A stretch of 64,000 bases of DNA. Source: Alviniconcha marisindica (Eukaryota; Mollusca; Gastropoda; Provannidae). Position 1 is the first letter of the stretch; each line of letters starts with the position of its first letter. This document shows, piece by piece, positions 36,990 to 47,474 of the stretch. The notes under the pieces were generated by a model, which saw only the letters and a list, made by a program, of their open reading frames with translations, had not been told where the DNA came from and did no database searches. Location of the stretch: NCBI GenBank assembly GCA_018857735.1, contig JABMCL010003811.1:62001-126000 (forward strand). Direction: 5' to 3'. Made by a program: the position numbers and the translations under genes.

Positions 36990-38404
36990 TGTGTGTTGGG
37001 GGCAGGGGTACAGGGAGGGATGGAATTATGGATAGATAGTAATATAATGACTTTTGTTTTGTTGCAGCTTCTCATACGGCACCTGTACTTTATATTTTTT
37101 GTGTATACATATACATAGTTAGTTGTCATATAATTATGTATTACTTTTGTGAACATGTTACCCTCAATTTGTAACAGTGAGTTTGTGTACACCAGAGAAT
37201 AGTGCTATAGAAAAGTTATTTATTATTATTTATTATAAAATCTTTGCAGATTTTCCCTTGTTGACTCTATTTGTACACCAATACTAACATGCCTAGCACT
37301 TGGGGTTTGTAGGTAATGATGATGATGATCATCAGTTTCATTTGTGGCAGAAGAGCAGGCCACCTTAAATTTGTTCTTGCATTTAGGCCTTGTTAGTTGT
37401 TGTTTTTTAGCTTCATTTGGTGAGAGCCATAGCAAATATTTCTCATTCTATGCAGCACCATGGATGATTGTTTATGATGGAAGTGGACAACATTTCTAAC
37501 TAGTGCTGTCAGAACCTCAACAGAAAGGTTATTTAAGGAGCTTTGGCTTTAAAAATGAGTAGCTGATAAGATGCTACATTGTTTTTTCTTTATTTTTCCT
37601 GCAAAATTTGATGTACTTGTTTGAAATTTTGTATTTAAAGAAATGCAAATTATTTTTAATCTTGCTGTGATTCTTTCACATGGAAATACCCTGTTGTGCT
37701 TCAGTGATGTTTTCATCCTATTTCTTTGTCACCAGCCATGCTCTTTTTTTGCATCATTTCTGTGCACTAGGTATAAATAGGATGACATCAGGGCCATCGG
37801 TCAGCTTTAGGAAAAGCATTTTTTAATACAAAGGTTCATATAGCTGCTCCCATAGTTGGTAACAGAGAATTAGACAGAATGGGTGTGAATTATGTTCCTA
37901 TAAAGAATAAATGTTAGATGTCTTTGTTTTCTCCACGTTTTTTAATGTTTTTATATTGCATATGCTAGCATAGCTGCTGTAATCCAGTGGGTGAGAGCAG
38001 CTTTTGAATATAACATTCAAAAGCCTGGGTTGTAACTTTATTGCAGTGCACATTATTTATTGGTACTAGCCAGTATCACAAGAAAATAGCATATGCACCA
38101 AATAAAACTGACAGTGTACACAAATAAATGAAATTATTGTTGTGCAAATAAAGATAACCACTGTGGCGGTTTGATAGATTTGTCCACATATGGCCAGACA
38201 ACCCACTTCTCATCCTCACATGCCACTAGCATCTTCAGTGGCACATTTATGGTTTGTTTAAATCCAACATAAAATGATGCCCCTTCTCTAAATCTTTGTC
38301 TCTCCTTTCAGTTTTTCATTTAAAAAATTGCACAAACAAAATGAGTTGTAAAAGGGGCAGATGATACTTTGAAGTTAAATGATAGGTTTGTTTATTTGTC
38401 ACAG
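36990..38404. other. Intron sequence before the MIT1 exon
   Basis: AT-rich; no element recognised. Confidence 0.45.
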
Positions 38405-38510
38405 AAAAAGTTAGTGTCTGAAGCAGTGCAGAAGGATACAGAGGGAGACTACAAGGCTGCTGTTCAGCTTTACTGTGATGCATTGGCCTTCTTTGTGCCT
38501 GCCATACACT
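38405..38510 (+). CDS. ULK3: ULK3 exon: first MIT domain
   Basis: Encodes [20 protein letters not shown], then [15 protein letters not shown]. This is the classic MIT helix pattern (A-x-x-x-D-x-x-G-x-Y/S-x-x-A-x-x-L-Y-x-x-A-L) and closely follows human ULK3. The acceptor is tgtcacag and the donor a strong gtaagt, ending in phase 1. Confidence 0.95.
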
Positions 38511-38550
38511 GTAAGTGGTACCCATTGACCTTATACACTTAATAGCAGAG

Positions 38551-40695
38551 CTCCTAAGGTAAAAAATCAGGTGGATACTGCAAAATGGAGTGAAGGCATG
38601 TTTTGCACACATGTAGTGATGTACTATGATCCTATGTGAACATTTTCAGGCATGTAGACATCTTTGCACTGACTTCATTTGGCTATTGGGCAGTTCAGTG
38701 AAGCTGGTTTGCATGAGTGAATGCCCTTTGTAATCTTTCGTGCAAGAAGTCGCAAGAGGTCACAACATCACTTCCAGGCCGATTTCTGAGTAGGCGTTGC
38801 TTCACGCTGTGTATAACAATGGAAGTTGAACCTAGAATTGCGAAGCAGTACAAATGCCACCACTGTTGCTGTTATAAAAATTACCTGGGAAAGGGGATGG
38901 AGGGTTGAAAAAAAATGTCTTTGCATTGTTTTTCGGCTGACCAGAAGATTGTGAGTTTGTGGAAAAAATGCGTTTTGGGGCATCCTATAGCATGAGCAAC
39001 AGGTTATTGCTTGTTGCCAGACACATTCTGACTATGGGCCTCCAAAAATGTCTTTAAAGTTGGCAGTGTAAAATTCGCAAATTCACTGTCACCGCCCTTC
39101 CATTGTGAAGAAAATATGCACCGGAAGTAAAACAGCCAAGGGACTTAAGTGATGCCAGGCAAAAGTCAAGGGAGTTAACAACCCTGCCTGAACCGCCCAA
39201 TAGTTAGCAGTGTAATTAGGTCATCTACATGTACTGACAGCATCGCCAAAACTACAGTTTAAAACTTTTGTTTTGTAATCAGCATCAGTTGTGATCTTTC
39301 ACACAAGCGCTATGCTCCAGGAAGATCTGTTTGGTCCATTCAGACACTTCGATTCCCTGTGGCTATTACAATACCCATAACTGGGTCATGGAAAACACAA
39401 ATTTGTAATCCCAGGACTATTAAAATCTGTTACTGAAACTGTTTTGAAATTAAAGCATGAACTTTGGGCACATGCAATGCTCCTCTGGGAATGCTTTCAG
39501 CCTGAGAGATACCCCTAATCTCAGGATACCTTTATCTGTTATCTGCAACAGTGATTACTGTAATTAAGTCACACTACATAAGCGTGTCCACACAACTGAT
39601 CCCCATTTAGCGAAACTCTTATGGTCACAAGATCAGGTGCATACTGCAAAATGGAATTAAAAAGCATGACATTTTGCACACATGTACTATGATCCTATCT
39701 GAACATTTTCAGGCACATAGACATCTTTGCACTGACCTCCTTTGGCTATAACTAGCAATGTAATTAGGTCACCTACACATACTGGCATCATCATCAAAGC
39801 TACAGTTTAAAACTATTTTTTTGGTAATCAACATCATTTGTGATCTTTCACACAAGCACTATGCTCCAGGAAGATCTGTCTGGTCCATTCAGACACTTGG
39901 ATTCCCTGATGCTATAACAATATCTATAACTGGGTCATGGAAAACAAAAAATTGTAATCGCAGGATTATTCAGTTCTGGTACTGAAATTGTTTTGAAATT
40001 AAAGCATGAACAGTGCTACTCTGGGAACACTTTCGGTCTGAAAGATACCCCAAATCTCAGGATACCTTTATATGTTGTCTGCAGCAGTGATTACTATAAT
40101 TAGGTCATGCTAAATGGGCGTAAACATGTCCACATAACTGATCCCCATTTAATGGAGCTCTTATGGTCACAATATCAAGGTGCATACTGCAAAATGGAAT
40201 GGAAGCATGACATTTTGCACACGTGTATGATTCTAAGTACTTAGACATCTTGGCACTGGCTCCATATGGCTGTAATTAGCCATGTAATATGGTCATACTG
40301 CATGTTCCAATAGCATCACCAAAACTGTGGTTCAGAACTCTTTGTTATTATTATCAACATCACTTGTGATCTTTCACACCAGCCACACCAGCTATATTCT
40401 CCAGTAGGGCCTGGCTAATCCGTTCAAACACTTGGCTAACCCTAGCACCAGGGCATTAGGTTACACAAAACAAGATTTTGTAATTCGGACAGAAATCTGA
40501 CAAAAATTGCTTTGAAAATTAAAGCATCAACTTTGTGCAGATGCAATGCTCCTCTGAGAAGATTTTAGGCCTAAAAGATACCTCTAATATCTAAACACCT
40601 CTGTCTGTGGTCTGTCTGCAACAGCAGCTATTGTAATTAGGTCACTCTAGATGGGCATGATTGTGTCCACATAACTGATTAAATCTGTTCATTTG
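38551..40695 (+). repeat. Three tandem copies of a ~545-bp unit
   Basis: The anchor 'tgcatactgcaaaatggaa' (variant tggatactgcaaaatggag) lies at about 38,572, 39,638 and 40,181. Subtracting the inserted element E2 (515 bp) gives spacings of 551 and 543. Conserved phrases include 'tttcacacaagc(g/a)ctatgctccaggaagatctgt' and 'taactgggtcatggaaaacac'. The third copy is the most diverged and ends near 40,695. No coding frame is shared by the copies. Confidence 0.9.
38686..39200. mobile_element. Inverted-repeat element, copy E2 (515 bp)
   Basis: Begins TTGGGCAGTTCAG and ends CTGAACCGCCCAA, giving 13-bp terminal inverted repeats with one mismatch, flanked by TA on both sides. It is homologous to E1 end to end, with an extra ~30-40 bases near 38,870. 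Its target in the ~545-bp repeat is known from the paralogous units (ggctataactagc near 39,750), which lack the element and have TATA there. The + strand reads KQYKCHHCCCYKNYLGKGME, then MSLHCFSADQKIVSLWKKC, a weak THAP-like pattern. Confidence 0.82.
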
Positions 40696-40769
40696 CACGG
40701 TGTTTCGTGAGGGAAACAACTTTTTCAAAGCTTCAATTTGGCATGAAATGTAAACTGTCAATTAGTTGT

Positions 40770-42920
40770 ACACAGTATTGAAAACAATTACTTCATTAGT
40801 GGAGCTGCCCCTTTGCTGTCAAGAAACCCTGCCTAGTTGTGGTGACAGTTCTCATGACATATGCACAGGGCTGTGCACAGCAAACTGCCTTGAAGCATTT
40901 GCATCTTCCTCTGCACACTTGTTTGCAACTTGTACAGTGAAACCATTCATAGATACCTGAGCTTAGGGTAGGTAGTCCACAAAGATCGCCACTCCTTTTC
41001 CTCAATTTTGTTTTCCACACAGCAAATATACCATGGCAGAAGAAGCTGAGCGAGCTCAAAGTTTGACATCTCATAGGTCACATGGTCCAAAGCAAAATGC
41101 CAGGGCATATGTTTAGTTGGACATTTCACAGATGGTAGTCACCACAACAAACTCAGTGCGCAAGCCCAAGGACACAGAGCTGGAAACCAAGAACAAGAGC
41201 CCACTATTTAAACCGCTGTTTTTCACTCTCCACCTGTGTTGCCACTGTTTGGAGCTGACAGCATGTGCACCACATAAGAAAGGAAGGCATTCTGCTGCAG
41301 AATATGCAGCACTGCAGCTGTAACCTGGTGGGCATGTCTTGTCCTCACAAGATGAGATGTTTTCACAAAAGATTTTGCAACACTGTTCCTGCAGTGCAGT
41401 TGTGATTGCACCTGGCCACCCAGAACCATTTAACCACTCTCAGGCCATCTCAGCATGAAGATCCTCCCCCCCCCCCCCCCCCCCCCCAAACCGGGCAGCT
41501 GGTCCCTCAGCACAGGATTCAGATGTTTCACAGCTTCCTTGACCAAATTCATAGCATGGTTGAGTAAGGCAGTTGCATGGGCATTTTCAAGCAGAATGGC
41601 ATCAAACCAATGTTGAAGACTGGCTTTTCCCTTGAGATATACTCTCTACTTGTGATGGGTTGAGTTTCCAGCAGAGCGTATATATATGCTTTAGGTCTCC
41701 TTTTTTTCCCTGTCATAACTTTCCATCTCCTCGAGATGACTGGTTTGCAGGGCACTGGAAGAACATGTGTGTCATCAGCAGGCAGTTATGAAACACCATA
41801 TTTCCATATGCTCGTAACTACAGATTTGGTCAGCATCCACATTTTACCCTCATTTTTCATCTGCTGAGCTAAGTACATGTTTATGCCTTGAAAAGAGTCA
41901 TTTACTGCTGTGGAGGAGGGGTTGTTGTCTATGTTGATGACCACAGCTGTTCTGAAATCTTTTTTTAGCATGTTTGCATAGCAATGCTCTGGTCAAATTT
42001 TCCACATAATTTGTGTGTGCTGCTTCAGGTTGAAATTGTAAGCACCTGTGTAGGAAATGCTTGGATCAATACCCCAAAATTGAGGATGGCATCAGCAAGT
42101 CATATCTTTCTGGTTTCAGCATGCCCACAAAAATGGGAAGGGAAGTTTCTTGTCTTTTCTGTGTCTCTGAAGTGATGACTCTTTTGGTGACTCCGTACTA
42201 TGGAGGGTAATTGATTGCGAAATTAACAGCGCAGCCTTATTTTATGACAATTGGCTTCTGATTGCTTTGTCATATACAGTCAAGTCAGTATGAAACTAAT
42301 CAATGTTGTTGTTTTTAATTGGTGTAACTGATCCACCTTGATTTTTTGATTTCCCTTGGAACACTTTCAACATCAGAATATTGACCCGAGTGGCTTTTGA
42401 CAGCTGAAGCATATCAGATCTGTATTGTGTGCAATATTCAAGACCTCTCCAATGTCTTTGTTAAACACAAGAACCACTTCTTTGCCATGTTTTATTGAGA
42501 CAAGGTCAGACCCAGCTGCTAAGATTTTCTCACACATAAACTTCTGTTCATCCCATATCTTTCAGATGGAAAGAATGCAGCTGGCCAAAGATGGCATATG
42601 CTAAAGACTGACATTTTGTCTGAACTCTGAAATCTTCAAAATGTAAACAACTATAGTTCACCACAGACAGTAGCACCTATGTGTCTGTTTTCACCCTCGC
42701 ATTTGTCAAGCACTGGTTTTGGATGGCGCCTGAATAATGCAGAGACACTTTTTGTGTACTTTGCTTCACTTCTGACAGTGTCAGCAGGTGAAAGCTTCCT
42801 AAGCAGATGTTGAAGCTGCTGTGCATGTCTGAGTACTTTCACATCCAAAGGCAAGGTAGGCATGTTGTGTAACCAATCCTGCTGTGCCTGGTGGTCCATC
42901 ACAGAAAACAAAAAACAAAA
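40770..42920 (-). pseudogene. Mobile-looking protein family of unknown function, copy B
   Basis: Minus-strand blocks: TAVVINIDNNPSSTAVNDSF near 41,920; SFVKTSHLVRTRHAHQVTAA near 41,370 (20 of 26 residues identical to copy A in the aligned block); EWRSLWTTYP near 41,005; and a cysteine tail WFHCTSCKQVCRGRCKC followed by CCAQPCAY near 40,930-40,860. The middle part (NYAxW… and AFxAxTG…) appears deleted. It is also interrupted by a 22-base C run at 41,466-41,487. Confidence 0.6.
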
Positions 42921-43225
42921 ACAAAAGAAAACAACAACAAAACAGGTTGTTCTGGATACAAAGTGAGGAACATTTCATTTTCTTGTTTTTGCTTTTGTTT
43001 TGTCTTGAAATGCGTTGCATTTCCTTTAAGAATTATAGAAAAAAGAACATGATTTATACCATGAAGCCCTCTGGAAAGCTGCTTGAAGTCCCTTTCCCTT
43101 GTCGAAGATGCTCTAAAATAAAAATAAAATATATATAAATTAGAGTATGATTTGTTTTTAAATGTGACAAAATGACCCAAACCGCTTACCATAATTTCTT
43201 TCTCCATGCAGTGAACCATCAGAAA

Positions 43226-43539
43226 AGAACGTTGTTTCAATGAAATAATTGTTTTGTTGCTCATACTTCAAATGAATATACTAAAAAGATGATAACAGTA
43301 GCTTACATTTTCTCTAAAAATCACCCCAGGCTCATCATAGATCTAATATTCAGTGGGCTTGACCCAAGCTGGATCTAGGTCTATTTCACCTTTTGATCCC
43401 ACTGCCAGTTTGTAAATATTAGATCTATGATGAGCCGGGGGTGATTTTTAGAGAAAATGTAAGCTACTGTTATCATCTTTTTAGTATATTCATTTGAAGT
43501 ATGAGCAACAAAACAATTATTTCATTGAAACAACGTTCT
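43226..43539. repeat. Near-perfect palindrome: 125-bp arms, 64-bp spacer
   Basis: 43,226-43,350 and 43,415-43,539 are reverse complements with a single mismatch (a/c near 43,328). Inside the spacer, cagtggg (43,351) and cccactg (43,398) can pair further. An RNA copy would fold into a long stable hairpin. No target-site duplication was evident at the ends. Confidence 0.97.
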
Positions 43540-44459
43540 GAGTGATAACACTGGCCAAAACAAATGACCTGAGATGCAAACTATCGGTAACTGTGGCATA
43601 AATCCTTCTGTTTCCTGATAAATAAAAGACAAATGGATGAAAACCAGAATTAAAATACTCTATGATTTTATAGCATAGAACTCTTTGTGATGCAGACGGA
43701 TGTCACAAAGCTGTCCAACAATTTCATGCCAGGACAGGCGCTTTGCTTTAATTTGTACCCCAGTACAAAAATACTAAGCTGCGTTTTTGTAAGATTGAAG
43801 TACATGTATTTCAAATTTTTGAAAATAAATGCTATTCTTTTCATTGTGCTCAGAACAAAATAACAAGTGAAAATATGCGCACATTGATTGCTTTAGTCAA
43901 CACGTGTCTTACGTTCTTAACACATACTACAGATGTTGTTAATGGTATCCACTGCATCAAAAGTGCAAAAGTAAGAAAGTTCTATGTGTATAACTTCATG
44001 AGTAACATTGTCAAAATATATTAAATTTACTTTTTTTCTTTCTTTCTTTCTTATATATTTGTAAATATGTTTATTTGGGTGTTCAAAAAAAGTCAAACAC
44101 TGGAAAGAAGAAAAAAATGCTAGCATGGGTGATGAATACATTCACCATTTCACTATTAACATGTTGCCAGTCTTTAGTTGATTAATGTGCCCTTCATGGA
44201 TGGCCTTGAAGATGTCTATGTGGCTGAAATAAATCAGTATGGTTAAAATTGTCTGTGTGCAGCAGCACCCTACTTTACTCCAAAGTGCAGTGAGAAGACC
44301 CTTAGGTCTCTATAGCTATAACCACACAGAAAGAGTATACTGTAGCATGTGTTATTTTGAAATTTTGATTTGGTTTAATGGTGTTTGTTTTGCATGAACA
44401 GGAGAATCTGTGAAGAATTAATGATGGGTGATTTTTCTTTTTTATTATTACTTTTTCAG
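43540..44459. other. Intron sequence
   Basis: No recognisable coding or mobile sequence. Confidence 0.45.
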
Positions 44460-44500
44460 ATGAAAAAGAACTTGCCAAAAAAGAAGCTTTGAGAACAAAG
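44460..44500 (+). CDS. ULK3: ULK3 exon: short MIT1 linker exon (41 bp)
   Basis: A 41-base exon completing a tyrosine codon and encoding YEKELAKKEALRTK. It corresponds to human YEVDAQRKEAIKAK between MIT1 helices 2 and 3. The acceptor is actttttcag and the donor gtaatt. The phase entering (1) and leaving (0) fits its neighbours exactly, which supports such a short exon. Confidence 0.92.
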
Positions 44501-44956
44501 GTAATTCACAGATGATTTATGTTTAGATTGTGTGATGATTTTTTTTTTTTTAGTATCCTTGGATTTGTGAAGTGAACTTTCTTCTGTTTATTAGGGTAGC
44601 AGGGGGAGTAGAGTCAGTAGATAGGTTATACTGTATTACAGAACACAATGCATTTCTGGACTTACATGGGAAAGAAAAGAAAAACCAGGGGGGGAGGGGG
44701 GGGGATGCATAATGATCAACATTGTGCCTGCCAGCCTTTTGAGTATCCAGTGTGTCAAAAACTTTAATGTTGGAATGTTGTTGGACACCATAAATGGGAT
44801 GACTATCAAAATTTTGCATGATGGTACTGCTCATTGGGCTTTGCCAGTGTCATACAAATTTCAGTGACAAATTTTCATACAAATTTCAGATATCAAGGTC
44901 ATATCAGTGTCAAACAGTTTCAACTGAAAATTTTATGTTCTTCTCAGATTATATTC

Positions 44957-45135
44957 AAACTTTTTATGGTTATTGATTGTGACTTCAAGATCATGACTGC
45001 ACCATTATTTTTCACTTTCATGTGTATTACAATGTAGATAATTTTCAAACTTTTTATGGTTATTAATTGTGACATCTAGATCATGACTGCACCATTATTA
45101 TTTTTCACTTTCACATGTAATACAATGCAAATAAT
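44957..45135. repeat. Tandem duplication, ~89-bp unit
   Basis: 'caaactttttatggttatt(g/a)attgtgac' begins at 44,957 and 45,046 and is followed by matching sequence (atcatgactgcaccattatt). The copies differ by a few bases and a small indel. Confidence 0.9.
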
Positions 45136-45460
45136 TGGCATGCTTTCTGATTTGACATAAAATGTTCGCTCCCCCCCCCCCTTCATTTTTTTCAAACACT
45201 GTGAAAGTGAGGTCTTACACACTTTACATAATTATAACTTTGCTTGTGGTCTGCAGATTCATATGAGATTCAATGACCATGACTTTGTTTCAGTGTTACA
45301 GATTTGCCAGAAAAATAAACTGCAAATTGTGTTTTTTAGGTTCTTGTCCAGTACAGTATGAACACACAAGGGAGTTAATTAGCACTTGAAAGGCATCATG
45401 CAAATAAACAAAGACCTGAGTTGCCTACAGTAAATCTCACCTGGCATGCAAGTAAATACT

Positions 45461-45516
45461 AGGTACATAAACTCCACCAGAGGTACATACAGAGGTATGG
45501 TGGAGTTTATGTACCT
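45461..45516. repeat. Perfect 19-bp hairpin
   Basis: aggtacataaactccacca (45,461-45,479) is perfectly complementary to 45,498-45,516, with an 18-base loop. The stem can extend three more pairs after one mismatch. The size is near the low end of a microRNA precursor, but no flanking stem supports that strongly. Confidence 0.85.
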
Positions 45517-45649
45517 TGTACACCTTTCTTGTAAGTGTGCAAAGGAGCAAGTGTGATGTTTGTTCTTCCCTATCCGGGAATCAGGGGGGCGCAACTGTGT
45601 TGCAGTGAAGAAAATGACCCTCAGTTGCACCTCCTTTTATTTTCAAAAA

Positions 45650-47060
45650 TCATCTATTGGGTGGTGTGCTGATGACAGGTGAGTAGAGAATGGTGTCAGT
45701 GGACTTTATTAGATTGCATAGGTCATTGATGTAGATCAAAAAGAGGGATGGTCCTGGGATGGAGCCTTCTGGTACCAGTGATGTGACTGGGCCGGTGCAT
45801 GAGTCTTTGCCTTCAACTGCCACTTGCTGAGTTCTGTTGGAGAGGAACTCATCAGTCCATTTCTTTTTATTGCCTCTGTTGCTGTAGAAATCCGAATTTA
45901 GCTGGAGGTGCTCATGCGGGCCTGTTGAAGGCTTTTGAGAGGTCCAGTAGGAATATGTTGGTCTGACCACCATTATCAGTTTCCATGCTAAGCATTAGTT
46001 ATGATGTTTTTGCCTTGTAGATGGTCTCTGATCTCTAATATCATGATGTGCTCCAGCAGTTTGCATTGGCCTGTTGCAAGGGGTTGGACTAGTGTGTGTT
46101 CTCATTGTAGGGGTATTTATCCTATTGCAAAGGGTTGGACCAGTGTGTGTTTCAATTATAAGGATATTTGTCCTGTTGCCAGGGGTTAGACCAGTGTTTA
46201 TTTCTGTTGTATGGGTATTTGGTCTGTTGCAAGGGGTTGGATCATTGTGTTTCTGTGATAGGGCTATATGGCCTACTGCAAGGGGTTGGACCAGTGTGTG
46301 TTTCCATTGTAGGAGGACTTAATCTGTTGCAAGAGGTTGGACCAGTGTGTGTTCCTCATTGTTTGGGGGACTTGGTCTGTTACAAAGGGTTGGATCAATG
46401 TGTGTCGCTGTTGTAAGGGGATTTGGTCTGTTGCAAGGGATTGGACCAGTGTGTGTTTTCATTGTAGGAAGACGGTTTGTTGCAAGGGCTTAGGCCAGTG
46501 CATGTTTCTGTTGTAGGGGGACCTGGCCTGTTGCAAGGGAACTGTTGAACAAGGGTGTCAGGGGCTGGTGCAAGTTACTTGGCAACTACTTGAAGGAGGT
46601 GTCATAGTACACTGTCTTGTCCTGCTGTTTTCCTTGGTTTTAGGTTCACTATCAACTTGTACACCCCATTTTTGCCGAAAGTGATTTCAGTCAAATCTGG
46701 ATGTATGTTCATTGCTGTCTTCAATCATAGGCAGGTCATCAGTGTCTTCCCTGTTGAAAACATTGCAGAACTGGTCATTGAAGATGTCTTCCTTGGCCCT
46801 GCTTTCACTAGAGGAAAGTCCATGCCTTTTGAGGGGGGATAGGCCTGCTGTGTTAAACTGTTGCTTTTGGTTAGCCACTAGAGGTTGTCATGTCTTTGGC
46901 AATAATATTATCTGTCACAAAATCTGGTAAGCCTTTCAATTTGTCCAATTTCTTCCTTAACCCCTTCACTGCCATGATGTCACTTGAAAACAACCAATCT
47001 GAAACCCTTAAGCCTTTTTGACTTCTTTCCGCACTGGCATGAAAAAGGACGTTCATCAAA
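45650..47060 (-). pseudogene. CR1-like RT remnant containing an expanded coding minisatellite
   Basis: Minus-strand order: SRAKEDIFNDQFCNVFNRED near 46,790 (the pre-RT 'A-x-x-F-N-x-x-F-x-S-V-F-x-x-E' block); HLLQVVAKxLAPAPDTLVQQ near 46,590; the minisatellite; KLLEHIMILEIRDHLQGKNI near 46,060-46,005; and, after a frameshift, FLSNRTQQVAVEG, VPEGSIPGPSLFLIYINDL near 45,740. RT palm (PQGSxLGPxLFLIYINDL) and pre-RT motifs identify it. The block between the minisatellite and KLLEHI is shortened. Confidence 0.75.
46070..46560 (-). repeat. 51-bp (17-codon) minisatellite, about 10 copies
   Basis: The core ttgcaaggggttgga recurs at 46,074, 46,125, 46,176, 46,227, ~46,277, 46,327, 46,380, 46,431, 46,480 and 46,531. 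Spacing is 49-53 and mostly 51. On the minus strand the unit reads approximately QVPLQWKHTLVQPLAT, which matches the RT motif G-x-V-P-x-x-W-x-x-A-x-V-x-P-L. The repeat is therefore an expansion of that one RT block. Confidence 0.88.
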
Positions 47061-47362
47061 ATGTATTGAAAGTAGATGTATTATAGGACCGGAAAATATT
47101 CTGTTTGCAGGTGCATCCGTGCATCTTTCAGCCCAGAAATTTAACAGGCTGTGGCAGTGAAGGGGTTAATGCGAGTCATTGGAGCATGATTGCTCTTCTA
47201 GTTTTTTCCTATCTGGTGTGTGCTGGTTGTGTGAGGGGATATGTGTGTGGGCATGCAGCTGAAATGATAGGCATATATACAGTAGCACATTGCCATGTTG
47301 AACAGTCTCAAATCACAGCAGATCAAATTTTGTCAGGTTTCTTGTGCTTTTCCCTGATGCAG

Positions 47363-47474
47363 GTGCGTGAATACATGGACAGAGCAGAGACTTTGAAACA
47401 GCTGTTAAAACCTCATAGACAGCGTGAAGATGCACTGGAACAGTCGCAGTCCTTCAGTGCTGATGAGCAGCTGG
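47363..47474 (+). CDS. ULK3: ULK3 exon: end of MIT1 and linker
   Basis: Encodes VREYMDRAETLKQLLK, the third MIT helix with the typical Y-x-x-R-A-E-x-L-K signature. A polar linker follows (PHRQREDALEQSQSF, SADEQL). The acceptor is cctgatgcag and the donor gtaagt, ending in phase 1. The linker is not conserved with vertebrates, as expected for this region. Confidence 0.93.

Noticed and set aside
43226..43539. Calling the palindrome a fold-back transposon
   Set aside because: No target-site duplication could be found at its ends and only one copy is visible, so I kept it as an unexplained palindrome.
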